Part shown: piece by piece, positions 47,247 through 56,804 of the stretch
Layout of the letters: each line of letters begins with the position of its first letter
Numbering within the stretch: position 1 is the stretch's first letter
Source: Faecalibacterium sp. An122
Lineage (GTDB): Bacteria > Bacillota > Clostridia > Oscillospirales > Ruminococcaceae
Length of the DNA stretch: 64,000 bases
Direction of reading: 5' to 3'
Assembly: GCF_002160895.1 (NCBI RefSeq)
Contig: NZ_NFLL01000012.1
Coordinates: forward strand, 1-64,000
Made by a program: the position numbers and the translations under genes
The notes under the pieces: generated by a model
Database searches by the model: none
What the model saw: only the letters and a program-made list of their open reading frames with translations
Told to the model about the DNA's origin: nothing

Positions 47247-48875
47247 ATGAAACGCATCTCCCGCCGCAACTTTATGAAAATCGTCGGTGCAGGCGCCGCC
47301 GCTCTCGGCCTGGCTGCCTGCGGCGGCAGCGAGTCGGAAAGCGCCGCATCCACCGCTGCATCCCAGTTTACGGGTGAAGCCGTCACCGCCACCTATCCCC
47401 TGGCCAACGGGGACAAGACCCTGAACATTTATATCCGCAATGCCACCTCCGGCGTGGTGCAGAACTATCATGACATCAAAGCCTTCCAGGTCGCAGAAGA
47501 AAAGCTGGGCGTCAACCTGACCTTTACCCATCCCGCCGTGGGCAGCGAGTCCGACCAGTTCAACCTGATGATCGCCTCCGGCGAGTACCCTGATATCATC
47601 ATCTGGTCCTACAGCACCAGCCCCATGGGCGTTGATGAACTGATCGACGAAGGCGTCCTGATGGATATGGACAGCTGCATCCGCCAGTACGCCCCCAACT
47701 ATCTGGCGGCGGTGGACACCCCTGCCCATGAAAAGGAAGTCCTCTCCAACAGCGGCACTTACCAGGGCATCTACTGCTTTACCCTGGGCGTGCCTGTCTC
47801 CTCCGGCCCCTCCATCCGCGCCGACCTGCTGGAAAAGTACGGCCTGGATGTCCCCGTCACGGTGGACGACTGGGAGAACGTCATGACCACCATCCGGGAC
47901 AACGAGCCCGGCGTCACCTATCCCTTCACCACCTACCGCAACTACATTGGCAACGCCAACCTCAACCTGCTTCTGCCCGCCTATAAGACCAGCACCGAGT
48001 TCTGCTCTGACGGCAACGGTGGCGTGGTGTTCGGTCCCTCTACCGACAACTACCGCCAGTTTGTCACCAAGCTGAACGATTGGTACAACAAGGGCCTGCT
48101 GGACCCCGAGTTCATGTCCAACGACAGCGCCGCCAACAACGCCAAGCTGGTCAACGGCAGCAGCATTGCTTCCGTCCTCTCCCTCAACAGCGGCATTGGC
48201 AACGTGACCACCACCGCCCGGGCCAATAACCCCGACTTTGAACTGGTGGGCGTGGCCTGGCCGGTGCTGAACGAGGGGGACACCCCCTACTTCCACCTGG
48301 ACGGCGGCGTTGCCCAGGTGGGCGTCCAGGCTGTGGTGACCTCCTCCTGTGCCGACCCCGCTCTGGCCACCCAGGTGCTGGATTACTTCTTCTCGGAAGA
48401 GGGCAACAACCTGCTGTGCTGGGGCATCGAAGGGGAAAGCTACACCGTCAATGCAGACGGCAGCAAGACCTTCACCGATGCCGTCATGAACAACCCCGAG
48501 GGCAAAACCCCCTCTGAGGCTGTCCTGGCCTACGCCCTGCCCTCCTACGGCTTCGTCAACCCCATGGACGAGGACGCCTATATGCAGATCACCCTCACCA
48601 TGCCCGAGCAGGTGGAAGCCCGCACCCTGTGGCACAGCCTGGACCAGGGCGTCTGCCTGCCCCAGCTGACCATCGCGCCCGAACGCCAGAACGACTACAA
48701 CATGATTATGAACGAGGTGGACACCTACGTGCAGGAAATGCTGATCCGTTTTGTCACCGGCCAGTCCAACATCGACGAAAGCTGGGACACCTATGTCAAC
48801 ACCCTGAACGGCATGGGCCTGGATGTAGCCACCCAGTATGTGACCGACGCTTACAACGCTTTCCAGCAGCGCTGA
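47247..48875 (+). CDS. extracellular solute-binding lipoprotein (sugar ABC transporter)
   Basis: Binding protein of 542 residues, LplA/YtcQ type. ATG 47247 follows GAAGGAGGATTTCCCT. The signal peptide MKRISRRNFMKIVGAGAAAL leads to a lipobox LAAC, so the mature protein is a lipoprotein; SRRNFMK also looks like a twin-arginine motif. The mature part has the type 1 binding fold with FQVAEEKLGVNLTF near the start. It delivers an oligosaccharide to the two permeases encoded upstream. It is first of a five-gene run with GH2, esterase, GH3 and HAD genes. Confidence 0.95.
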   Translation: MKRISRRNFMKIVGAGAAALGLAACGGSESESAASTAASQFTGEAVTATYPLANGDKTLNIYIRNATSGVVQNYHDIKAFQVAEEKLGVNLTFTHPAVGSESDQFNLMIASGEYPDIIIWSYSTSPMGVDELIDEGVLMDMDSCIRQYAPNYLAAVDTPAHEKEVLSNSGTYQGIYCFTLGVPVSSGPSIRADLLEKYGLDVPVTVDDWENVMTTIRDNEPGVTYPFTTYRNYIGNANLNLLLPAYKTSTEFCSDGNGGVVFGPSTDNYRQFVTKLNDWYNKGLLDPEFMSNDSAANNAKLVNGSSIASVLSLNSGIGNVTTTARANNPDFELVGVAWPVLNEGDTPYFHLDGGVAQVGVQAVVTSSCADPALATQVLDYFFSEEGNNLLCWGIEGESYTVNADGSKTFTDAVMNNPEGKTPSEAVLAYALPSYGFVNPMDEDAYMQITLTMPEQVEARTLWHSLDQGVCLPQLTIAPERQNDYNMIMNEVDTYVQEMLIRFVTGQSNIDESWDTYVNTLNGMGLDVATQYVTDAYNAFQQR

Positions 48876-48948
48876 TTTCTTTTACATTCCGGCAGTGTCT
48901 GCAGGTTTTCCTGCAGGCACTTATTTTTACAGACCCAAGGAGGTTTTT

Positions 48949-51174
48949 ATGCGCACTGTTACTCTGCTGCGGGAGGGCTGGCAATTCAGCAGCTGCTCCT
49001 GGGACGGCACCTACCAGACCCTTCCCACCGGCCAGGACTGGGTGGACGTCACCCTGCCCCATGTGTGGAACGGGGACGATCCCAAACAGGAAGGGCCCAG
49101 GCTCTACCGCTGCACCCTGGCCCTGGCGGACGCCGCCCGGCCTGCGTTTGTGGATTTCGGCGCGGTGGCCGGCATCTGCCACGCCTGGCTGAACGGCTGC
49201 TATCTCGGCTGCCACAAGGGCGGCTATGCCCGTTTTCGCTTTGCCCTCAGCGGTGCCCGGGCGGGCAGCAACGAGCTGTTGGTTTTGGCCGACAACACCC
49301 ATCGGGACTACATTCCCCTGGGCGGTGACTTCAACAATTACGGCGGCATCTACCGCCCCGTCCACCTGATCCAGACCGGGGCCACCCACTTTGACCTGCT
49401 CTATTACGGCACTTCCGGCCTGACGGTGGAGCCCGGTCCCGACGGGAAGGTACAGGTCAGCGCCCGCATTGCGGGCCCGACGGAGGGCGTCCAGATCCAG
49501 TATGAGGTACTGGACCAGGGAGAGGCCTGTGCCTGCGTGACCCGCCCCGCCTCGGCCCCCCAGGCCTGCCTCCAGGTCTCCCGGCCCCACAGCTGGGACG
49601 GGCGCAAAGACCCCTATCTCTACGCCTGCCGGGCCCGCCTCCTGCGGGACGGCGTCTGTCTGGATGAGGCAAGCCTGCCCTTCGGGTTCCGCTCCATCCA
49701 ACTCTCCCCGGAACAGGGCTTTTTCCTCAACGGCCAGCACCTGAAGCTGCGGGGCGCCGCCAAACATCAGGATTGGGAGGGCTGCCGCTGCGCGGTTTCA
49801 GAGGCACAGCAGCGGCAGGACATCCAGCTGTTCTGCGGGATGGGGGCCAACGCGGTGCGCCTGTCCCACTACCAGCACCCCGACCTGACCTATGACCTGT
49901 GCGATCAGGCAGGCCTTGTGGTCTGGGCCGAGATCCCGCTGCTGGCCCTGCCGGATGGCAACGAGGCCGTCTTTGAAAACGCCAAACAGCAGCTCACCGA
50001 GCTGATTTTGCAGCTCAAGCACCACCCGTCCATCTGCTTCTGGGGGGTGGAAAACGAGATTTCGATGGCTGGCGAGAGCCTGGAAATGTACCGCAAGATC
50101 GGCCAGCTGCACCAGCTGGCCAAGGAGCTGGACCCCACCCGCTTCACCACCCTGGCCAACATCAACGCCGTCAAGCTGAACAGCCAGCTCAACCATCTGA
50201 CCGACGCCGTGGGCTATAACATCTACTTTGGCTGGTACTACGGTGAAGCCACCGACTACGGCCCCTTCTTTGACCGCTTCCACAAGAAAAATCCCGACAT
50301 GCCCCTCTGCCTGTCCGAGTACGGCGCAGACAGCCTGATTACCCTCCACCGGGATGACCCCAAGCCCGGCGACTGCTCCGAGGAATTCCAGTGCCGCTGG
50401 CACGAAACGGCCTATCCCCAGATCGAGGCCCGGGACTTTGTGTGGGGCAGCTTTGTGTGGAATATGTTTGACTTCGGCAGCGCCAACCGGGCGATGGCCA
50501 CCTCCAAAGGGCGCAACTGCAAAGGCCTTGTCACCTATGACCGCTCGGTCTGCAAGGATGCCTATTATTTCTACAAAGCCTGCTGGAGCGAGGAGCCCTT
50601 TGTCTATCTGACCGGCCGGCGTTATGCCCGCCGCTGCGGCGAGACCACCACCGTCAAGGTGTACTCCAACGCGCCCTCCGTCACCCTCACCGTTAACGGG
50701 CAGGTCTTCGCTTCTCAGGAAGGAAACCGGGTCTTTGTCTTTGACCAGGTGCCTCTGGCCGAAGGAGACAACCGGATTGCCGCTTCGGCGGGCAGTCTCA
50801 CCGATGCCATTACCCTGACCCGTGTGGCACAGCCGGAACAAAGCTACATCTATGACGATCCCAACCCCGGCTTCAATGTGAAAAACTGGTTCACCCTCCA
50901 GGAGAGCAAGGAGGATCTGTTCCCCGCCGACCACTACTCCATCATGGACGAGATGGGCGATCTGATGAAGAGCCCTGAGGCCTGGGCCCTGCTGGAACAG
51001 GAAGTCCCCCGCATTACATCCGACCCTCTGACCCGGATTTTGACCTACGTCACCCTCCTGCGTAAGATCAACACCAAGAGCAGCCAGTATTCCGAGGACT
51101 TCGTCAAGGAGCTGAACCGCAAGCTCAACGCCATCCCCAAGCCCCAGGAACTGGTCTCCAGGGACGAGGACTGA
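48949..51174 (+). CDS. GH2 glycosidase (beta-galactosidase/beta-glucuronidase family)
   Basis: Cytoplasmic glycosidase of 741 residues; ATG 48949 follows CAAGGAGGTTTTT. Domain order: sugar-binding jelly roll (1-170), immunoglobulin-like domain (170-265), catalytic barrel (265-560) and a C-terminal beta domain with extra tail. Acid/base Glu is in GVENEIS and the nucleophile in LSEYGAD. RGAAKHQDWEG matches the usual RGVNHHED-type metal and substrate loop. Whether it takes beta-galactosides, glucuronides or mannosides cannot be told. It probably degrades the oligosaccharide imported by the adjacent ABC system. Confidence 0.93.
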   Translation: MRTVTLLREGWQFSSCSWDGTYQTLPTGQDWVDVTLPHVWNGDDPKQEGPRLYRCTLALADAARPAFVDFGAVAGICHAWLNGCYLGCHKGGYARFRFALSGARAGSNELLVLADNTHRDYIPLGGDFNNYGGIYRPVHLIQTGATHFDLLYYGTSGLTVEPGPDGKVQVSARIAGPTEGVQIQYEVLDQGEACACVTRPASAPQACLQVSRPHSWDGRKDPYLYACRARLLRDGVCLDEASLPFGFRSIQLSPEQGFFLNGQHLKLRGAAKHQDWEGCRCAVSEAQQRQDIQLFCGMGANAVRLSHYQHPDLTYDLCDQAGLVVWAEIPLLALPDGNEAVFENAKQQLTELILQLKHHPSICFWGVENEISMAGESLEMYRKIGQLHQLAKELDPTRFTTLANINAVKLNSQLNHLTDAVGYNIYFGWYYGEATDYGPFFDRFHKKNPDMPLCLSEYGADSLITLHRDDPKPGDCSEEFQCRWHETAYPQIEARDFVWGSFVWNMFDFGSANRAMATSKGRNCKGLVTYDRSVCKDAYYFYKACWSEEPFVYLTGRRYARRCGETTTVKVYSNAPSVTLTVNGQVFASQEGNRVFVFDQVPLAEGDNRIAASAGSLTDAITLTRVAQPEQSYIYDDPNPGFNVKNWFTLQESKEDLFPADHYSIMDEMGDLMKSPEAWALLEQEVPRITSDPLTRILTYVTLLRKINTKSSQYSEDFVKELNRKLNAIPKPQELVSRDED

Positions 51175-51190
51175 AAAGGAGCGATTTTCC

Positions 51191-52516
51191 ATGATACAAC
51201 AGCATGTTTGCTCCACCCCCTGCGGCGACATCCGGGGCGTAGCGGCTGCCGCCCCCGGCGTCACCGCCTTCAAGGGCATCCGCTATGCCGCCGCCGGCCG
51301 CTGGGAATATCCCAAGCAGGTCACCCACTGGGAGGGCGTCTACGATGCCTCCCGCTTCGGCCCCAACGCCATGCAGGATGCCGCCTTCACCCCCGAAGAC
51401 CAAAACGGCCGCTCCCCCTTCTACTACCATGAGTTTCGGGAAGGGCTGGACTACAGCTACAGCGAGGACTGCCAGTATCTGAATATCTGGGCCCCCGACA
51501 ACGCCGAAAAGGCCCCGGTGATCGTCTACATCCACGGCGGCGCCTTCCTCAGCGGTTCCGGCTGGGACAAGGCCTTTGACGAACCGGCCTGGCCCCGGAA
51601 GGGGGTCATCGGCGTCACCCTCAACTACCGGCTGGGTCTGTTCGGCTACGCCTGCCTGCCCGAGCTGGCCGCCGAGGCCGGCCACACTGGCAACTACGGT
51701 CTGTATGACCAGCTGTGTGCATTACAGTGGGTACACGACAACATTGCCGCTTTCGGCGGTGACCCCGACAACATCACGGTGATGGGCCAGAGCGCCGGCG
51801 CCCACAGCGTCCAGATGCTGTGCAGTACCAGGGCCGCCCAGGGCCTGATCGCCAAAGCCGTCATGTCCAGCGGCGCCGGGGATGATTCGGTGCTTTTTGC
51901 CGGGGACTGGGTGATGGAACACAAATACCCCTTCTGGACTGCCTGGAAGGAGGCCACTGGAGCTTCCACCCTGGCCCAGCTGCGGGCTCTGCCTCCCCAG
52001 GCCCTGCTGGGTGCCGTGGGCAAGCAGTTTGCCACCCAGGGCTTCGGTACCGTGATGGCCAACATGGGCCCGGTGTGGGACACCGCCCTGTTCCCCGACG
52101 AAGGCTTCACCCTGCCCATCCCCTATCTGGCCGGCGGCAACACCCAGGACATGAAGCCTGAGATGACCGCCGACGCCCTTCGGTGGTGTCAGAAACAGCC
52201 GGCGGACAGCTATGCCTGGTGCTTTGCCCGGCAGCTGCCCGGGGACGACAAGGGTGCCTGGCACAGCGCCGATCTGTGGTACTGGTTCGGCACCCTGACC
52301 AACAGCTGGCGGCCTTTCAACGATGGGGACCGGGCCCTGTCCGGCGCCATGGTATCCTACCTGACCCATTTTGCCGCCTCCGGCAATCCCAACGGCGCCG
52401 GGTTGCCGGTGTGGGAAACCGCCCGGCACAGCGGCCAGGTACTGCGGCTGGATGTCCCCGCCCCTGCCATGGCCGGCCTGGGCAAAGAAGCGAAAGCCAA
52501 CGTTTTTGGATGGTAA
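51191..52516 (+). CDS. type-B carboxylesterase
   Basis: Alpha/beta hydrolase of 441 residues; ATG follows AAAAGGAGCGATTTTCC. The oxyanion hole is IHGGAF, the nucleophile Ser is in VMGQSAGAHS, the acidic residue follows in the middle part, and the likely catalytic His is in KGAWHSADLWYWFG. Carboxylesterase-B proteins cleave small esters. Placed among GH2 and GH3 genes in one transcript, it may remove acetyl or aromatic ester groups from the imported glycan. No signal peptide, so it acts inside the cell. Confidence 0.92.
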   Translation: MIQQHVCSTPCGDIRGVAAAAPGVTAFKGIRYAAAGRWEYPKQVTHWEGVYDASRFGPNAMQDAAFTPEDQNGRSPFYYHEFREGLDYSYSEDCQYLNIWAPDNAEKAPVIVYIHGGAFLSGSGWDKAFDEPAWPRKGVIGVTLNYRLGLFGYACLPELAAEAGHTGNYGLYDQLCALQWVHDNIAAFGGDPDNITVMGQSAGAHSVQMLCSTRAAQGLIAKAVMSSGAGDDSVLFAGDWVMEHKYPFWTAWKEATGASTLAQLRALPPQALLGAVGKQFATQGFGTVMANMGPVWDTALFPDEGFTLPIPYLAGGNTQDMKPEMTADALRWCQKQPADSYAWCFARQLPGDDKGAWHSADLWYWFGTLTNSWRPFNDGDRALSGAMVSYLTHFAASGNPNGAGLPVWETARHSGQVLRLDVPAPAMAGLGKEAKANVFGW

Positions 52517-52541
52517 TGATGACGGAAAGGAGCGCACCCTT

Positions 52542-54290
52542 ATGGTTGACCTGAAAGCCAAGCCCTTTTATCTGACCGATGCACAAATCCAGTGGGTGGA
52601 AGATACCATTGCCGGCATGACCCTGGAGGAAAAACTGGGCCAGCTGCTGGTGGTTTTGCAGGCCCAGCCCGGGTTCCAGGAAAAGCAGGTGGAAGGCCTG
52701 CTGAACCAGTCCCACATGGGCGGCCTGCGCTGGCAGAACGGCGGGAACAAGCAGCAGATTTACAACCAGCTGACCACCTTCCAGAAGCACAGCAAAATTC
52801 CTCTGCTGATCGCCGCCAACTGCGACGACGGCGGCAACGGTGCAGCCCCCGAGGGTACCTTTGTGGCCACCGCCGTGGAGTGCGGCGCCGGCCAGGGCAC
52901 CGAAAACGCCTATCATGTGGGCCTGGTGGCCGGCCGTGAGGCCAGCGCCCTGGGGGCAAACTGGATGTTCAACCCGGTGTGCGATGTTTACATGAACTGG
53001 CGGAACACCATCGTCAACACCCGGTCCTTCGGCTCCGACCCCGACCAGGTCATCGCCAACGCCAAAGCCTACATCCAGGGCATCAAGGACGCCAACCCCA
53101 ACATGGCCTGCGCCGCCAAACATTTCCCCGGCGACGGCGTAGAAGAGCTGGACCAGCACCTGGCCATGGGGGTCAATAACCTGAGCGTGGAGGACTGGGA
53201 GGCCACCTTTGGCAAGGTCTACCGGGCTCTCATCGAGGACGGCCTGGAATCGGTCATGGTGGGCCACATCGCCCTGCCTGAAATGAGCCGGAAGCTCTGC
53301 CCCGGCATCCAGGACAAGGACATCAAGCCCGCCACCATGGCCCCCGAACTGATCACCGGCCTGCTGCGGGGGGAACTGGGCTTCAACGGCGTGGTGATCA
53401 CCGACGCCACCCACATGGTGGGCATGACCGCCACCGCCAAGCGGAAGGATGCCATCCCCGGCGCCATCATCGCCGGCTGCGACATGATCCTGTTTGCCAA
53501 CGACATCGACGAGGACATCGCCTACCTGAAAGCCGCCTATGACAAGGGCGACCTCACCGAGGAGCGGCTGTCCGATGCATTGCATCGGATTCTGGGCCTG
53601 AAAGCCCACCTGCACCTCTATGAGGAGGCTGTCCGCATCCCGGACAAGGCCGGCCTGGACTGCATCGGCTGCGCCGAGCACCAGGCCTACAGCGACCAGG
53701 CCGCCGACAGCTGCATCACCTTGGTGAAGGATACCCGCGGCACCCTGCCGGTGAACCCCGCCGAGAAAAAGCGGGTGTTCCTGGTGTACGTGGGCTCCAC
53801 CCCCACCTCCAAGGGCTACAAGGGCGACCCCGTGAAACAGGTGGTGAAGGAGGAACTGGAAAAGGCCGGCTTTGAGGTGGACCTGTGCCCCAACTTCCAC
53901 GCCCTGGAAGTAGAAAACGGCGTCTCCCCCATGAACTTTGTCAAGATGCTGGGCCATTCCAGCCGGGAGGAATTTATTAAGACTCACGACTGGGCCCTGA
54001 TTGTGGTGAACGTCAAGGGCTATGCCCAGGAAAACGATGTCCGGGTTCGGTGGAGCTGCAACCACAGTCTGGAACTGCCGTGGTATAATGAAGAAATCCC
54101 CACTGTGGCCATCAGCCTCAACTATACCAACCATCTGATTGACCTGCCCCAGATTCACACCTTCATCAATGCCTACGGCCCCAAGCGCAACCACATCCGG
54201 GCCGCCATCGAGAAGATCACCGGCCAGAGCGAATTCCGCGGCACCGCCGAGGACAACGTGTTCTGTGACCGCTGGGACACCCGCCTGTAA
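52542..54290 (+). CDS. GH3 glycosidase, NagZ-like
   Basis: Cytoplasmic glycosidase of 582 residues; ATG 52542 follows AAAGGAG at nine bases. The barrel domain has AAKHFPGDG and, shortly after, ELDQHLAMG, resembling the NagZ loop with a His acid/base, and the nucleophile Asp in VVITDATHMVGM. The C-terminal alpha/beta domain (about 400-560) follows. NagZ-type enzymes act on beta-N-acetylhexosaminides; some GH3 members of this shape are phosphorylases or beta-glucosidases. It is different in subfamily from the divergent GH3 at 39997. Confidence 0.9.
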   Translation: MVDLKAKPFYLTDAQIQWVEDTIAGMTLEEKLGQLLVVLQAQPGFQEKQVEGLLNQSHMGGLRWQNGGNKQQIYNQLTTFQKHSKIPLLIAANCDDGGNGAAPEGTFVATAVECGAGQGTENAYHVGLVAGREASALGANWMFNPVCDVYMNWRNTIVNTRSFGSDPDQVIANAKAYIQGIKDANPNMACAAKHFPGDGVEELDQHLAMGVNNLSVEDWEATFGKVYRALIEDGLESVMVGHIALPEMSRKLCPGIQDKDIKPATMAPELITGLLRGELGFNGVVITDATHMVGMTATAKRKDAIPGAIIAGCDMILFANDIDEDIAYLKAAYDKGDLTEERLSDALHRILGLKAHLHLYEEAVRIPDKAGLDCIGCAEHQAYSDQAADSCITLVKDTRGTLPVNPAEKKRVFLVYVGSTPTSKGYKGDPVKQVVKEELEKAGFEVDLCPNFHALEVENGVSPMNFVKMLGHSSREEFIKTHDWALIVVNVKGYAQENDVRVRWSCNHSLELPWYNEEIPTVAISLNYTNHLIDLPQIHTFINAYGPKRNHIRAAIEKITGQSEFRGTAEDNVFCDRWDTRL

Positions 54291-54302
54291 GGAGGAACCG
54301 CT

Positions 54303-55136
54303 GTGACCCTGCAAGCATTTGCCAAACAAAAAGATTACCTGATCTGCGTGGACTCGGACGGCTGTGCCATGGATACCATGGACATCAAGCATTTCCGCTG
54401 CTTCGGGCCCTGCATGGTGGAGGAATGGGGGCTGGAACAGTGGTCCGAGCCCATCCTGAACCGCTGGAACGCCATCAACCTCTATTCCGGCACCCGCGGC
54501 ATCAACCGGTTCAAGGGCCTGGCTATGGCCCTCACCGAGATCGACAAGGTTTACCGCCCCATCGAAGGGGTGGCCGAGCTGGCCGCCTGGGCCGAACACG
54601 CCCCCGAGCTGTCCAACCAGGCCATCGCAGAGGCGGCCAAAACCGCAAAAGGCCCCTGCCTGGCCAAGGCTCTGTCCTGGTCCCAGAAGGTGAACGCCGC
54701 CATCGACGCCCTGCCCGAGAGCGATAAGAAGCCTTTCCCCGGGGTGGCCGAAGCCTTGGCTGCCGCCCATCAAGCGGCGGACGTGGCTATTGTGTCCAGC
54801 GCCAACCGGGAAGCTGTGGAAGAAGAATGGACCCGCTGCGGCCTGCTGCCCTCGGTGGACGTGCTCTGCTGCCAGGACAGCGGCTCCAAGGCCGCCTGCA
54901 TTGCCCAGCTGAAAGCCAAGGGCTATGACCCCGCCCACATCCTGATGGTGGGGGACGCCCCCGGCGACCAGGCCGCCGCCCAGAAAAACGGGGTTCTGTT
55001 CTACCCCATCCTGGCCCGCCACGAGGCGGACAGCTGGGCCGAGTTCACCGCCAAAGCCCTGCCCGCCCTGCTGAGCGGCGGTTATGGCCCCTACGGCGAG
55101 GAAATGGCCAGGCGTTTTGAGAAGAACCTGCTGTAA
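54303..55136 (+). CDS. HAD-superfamily hydrolase
   Basis: Phosphatase-like protein of 277 residues with GTG start after AAGGAGG. Motif I is VDSDGCAMD with two Asp, motif II is IVSSANREAV, the Lys is in GSKAACIAQL and motif III is MVGDAPGD. A helical cap sits between motifs I and II (about residues 25-150). It is the last gene of the glycan operon, 12 bases after GH3, so it may dephosphorylate a sugar phosphate or nucleotide formed during catabolism. The exact substrate is unknown. Confidence 0.9.
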   Translation: MTLQAFAKQKDYLICVDSDGCAMDTMDIKHFRCFGPCMVEEWGLEQWSEPILNRWNAINLYSGTRGINRFKGLAMALTEIDKVYRPIEGVAELAAWAEHAPELSNQAIAEAAKTAKGPCLAKALSWSQKVNAAIDALPESDKKPFPGVAEALAAAHQAADVAIVSSANREAVEEEWTRCGLLPSVDVLCCQDSGSKAACIAQLKAKGYDPAHILMVGDAPGDQAAAQKNGVLFYPILARHEADSWAEFTAKALPALLSGGYGPYGEEMARRFEKNLL

Positions 55137-55281
55137 TCTTCTCCTTTTCTCACCCATGGCCGGCAGGCTGCACCGCCCGCCGGCGGAGACCGGCTCCTTC
55201 TGACATTTTCTCAACTCTTTTTATCCTTTTTTCTTCTCTTTCTGACTGAGGACACATCCCCATTCTGTTCTCAAAACAGAG

Positions 55282-55327
55282 AAACCCGGACTCCCCTTTC
55301 CATGCCTTGGGTGAGTCCGGGTTTTTT
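55282..55327 (+). terminator. terminator of the glycan-use operon
   Basis: AAACCCGGACTC pairs with GAGTCCGGGTTT across a 22-base loop and is followed by T residues. Confidence 0.88.
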
Positions 55328-55807
55328 ATTTGGTTTCACTTCTGCAACAACACCGCACTTTTGAGCATGAATGGGAATGGGTGGAGATATGGGCAATCTG
55401 GATTTCGTGCCCGCACAGAATAGCACCGGAAAAATACATTGACCGGTGCTGAGGGCTTTGTGTATTCGATGCTTGATCTGGAATACGAAAAGGCCGGGGT
55501 GATTTCAAAGAGAGGTATCCCCTCTTTGGCTCTGGGTTTCCAATAGGGGCGAGCAGCATCCCTGTTGGCACACGACTTTGGAACCAAAGTCTAGTGTGTT
55601 ATACCTTTGTGCAGCAGACGGCAGCTGCGTGGGGCAGTTCCGCTCTGCTCTCCTCACAACAAGGTGCCCCCGCGGGGCAGCAGAAGCGGCAAAGAAAGGC
55701 TGACAGTTTGTGCCTAAAAGCACAGGTTGCCAGCCTTTTGCTGTCTGCGGAACAAAGGTATATAAAGCCCCGCCGCAGCGGATTATCTTACGTCTGGTAC
55801 TCCCCTA
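55328..55807. other. gene-free start of the mobile region
   Basis: About 480 bases without a convincing gene. Short open stretches lack ribosome sites. A terminator-like hairpin AAAGGCTG...CAGCCTTTTG lies at 55696-55741. GC content and codon style change here from the flanking glycan operon to the mobile region. Confidence 0.5.
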
Positions 55808-56617
55808 TCACTTTCTTGGGTGCTTTCCCCTCTGACTGGTCCCGCTTTTCAGGAGGCTCGATTTTCGGCTTATTTGAATCAGCCACTGCTTTTCGGTGTC
55901 GGTTAGTTTGTTGTAAGGCAGGTGAATTTGCTTACAGAAAATCATAATCCATTTCTGGAAATCGCTGCCTTCCGTTTCGGAGATGCTTTCAATGTACTCT
56001 TTGAGCGAGGCGGCATCATCCGCAGCAGCACTCCCCTGATCTCCGCTGTGTGCCTGTTTCAGATCCTTTAGGATGCGCTCCACATCGTCGCTGACCACTC
56101 GGGCAAAGTATTCATCCTCGTCAATTTGGGCAGCCTTTAATGTCAATAGGGTGTTGTCCTCTTCGGGGTGGTACTTTTCCAGAATAGCGGTTCGGGCGGA
56201 TTCCAGCAAGCTGTTCAGATTGCGGATCTGCATAGACACTATGCCATCCACGTAGATCTCCATATCCGCCATCAGCCGGGCAAATTCAGGGTGGGCGATT
56301 AGCTCCGACAGGAGCCGGTTGTTGACCTTTCCACTGCTCAATACGTCCACTGCGTCATCACTCAGATGCAGGTCTGCAAGACTTGTCCCTGAGTGTTTTT
56401 TATTTTCGGTCAAACCCAGCAGATAATCCAAGCCTACGCCGTAGAGCGCCGCCAGCTTCTCCAATGCCCCCAGGTTGATATCCGGCTTTTTGTCGTTTTC
56501 GTAGTTGCTCAGCGTGGACTTTACAATCCCCGTCTGTTCAGATACCTGTTCCAGCGTCAGGTTATGTTCCCGCCTCAGATCGGTGAGTCGTTCTCCCGTG
56601 GTTAGTTTCGTCTGCAT
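55808..56617 (-). CDS. XRE-family regulator with long C-terminal domain
   Basis: DNA-binding regulator of 269 residues. ATG 56617 follows GGAGGTGAATCA; the longer frame upstream lacks a ribosome site. The XRE domain contains LTLEQVSEQTGIVKSTLSNY with the usual LAALYGVGLDYLLG end near residue 75. The remaining 190 residues are helical and charged, of unknown function, with a Lys/Arg-rich tail. It faces away from the palindrome array and MobV gene and has a palindrome in its promoter, as expected for an element-borne repressor. Confidence 0.88.
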   Translation of the reverse strand: MQTKLTTGERLTDLRREHNLTLEQVSEQTGIVKSTLSNYENDKKPDINLGALEKLAALYGVGLDYLLGLTENKKHSGTSLADLHLSDDAVDVLSSGKVNNRLLSELIAHPEFARLMADMEIYVDGIVSMQIRNLNSLLESARTAILEKYHPEEDNTLLTLKAAQIDEDEYFARVVSDDVERILKDLKQAHSGDQGSAAADDAASLKEYIESISETEGSDFQKWIMIFCKQIHLPYNKLTDTEKQWLIQISRKSSLLKSGTSQRGKHPRK

Positions 56618-56649
56618 TGATTCACCTCCATTGTTTTTTATTTTACCAT

Positions 56650-56665
56650 ATTCGATCTGTCGAAT
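56650..56665. promoter_or_regulatory. palindromic operator at the XRE promoter
   Basis: ATTCGA-TCTG-TCGAAT, a perfect six-base inverted repeat 33 bases before the start codon, within the likely promoter. A looser TCGAAGGAA...TTCCTCGA repeat lies at 56670-56690. Confidence 0.6.
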
Positions 56666-56783
56666 TGGGTCGAAGGAACGAATTCCTCGATGTTTTGAAC
56701 ACATATCCGTTTCGTCCATAATCGTGGAAAACGGCTGTCAGAGCGCCTTTACTTTAATTTATGGAAAAATCAGGAAATCAAAA

Positions 56784-56798
56784 TTTTCCTGCTATAAT
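56784..56798 (+). promoter_or_regulatory. extended -10 promoter
   Basis: TTTTCCTGCTATAAT: TGnTATAAT extended -10 with TATAAT at 56793-56798. No good -35 box is seen. It fires toward the palindrome array. Confidence 0.55.
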
Positions 56799-56804
56799 AG
56801 CCTT

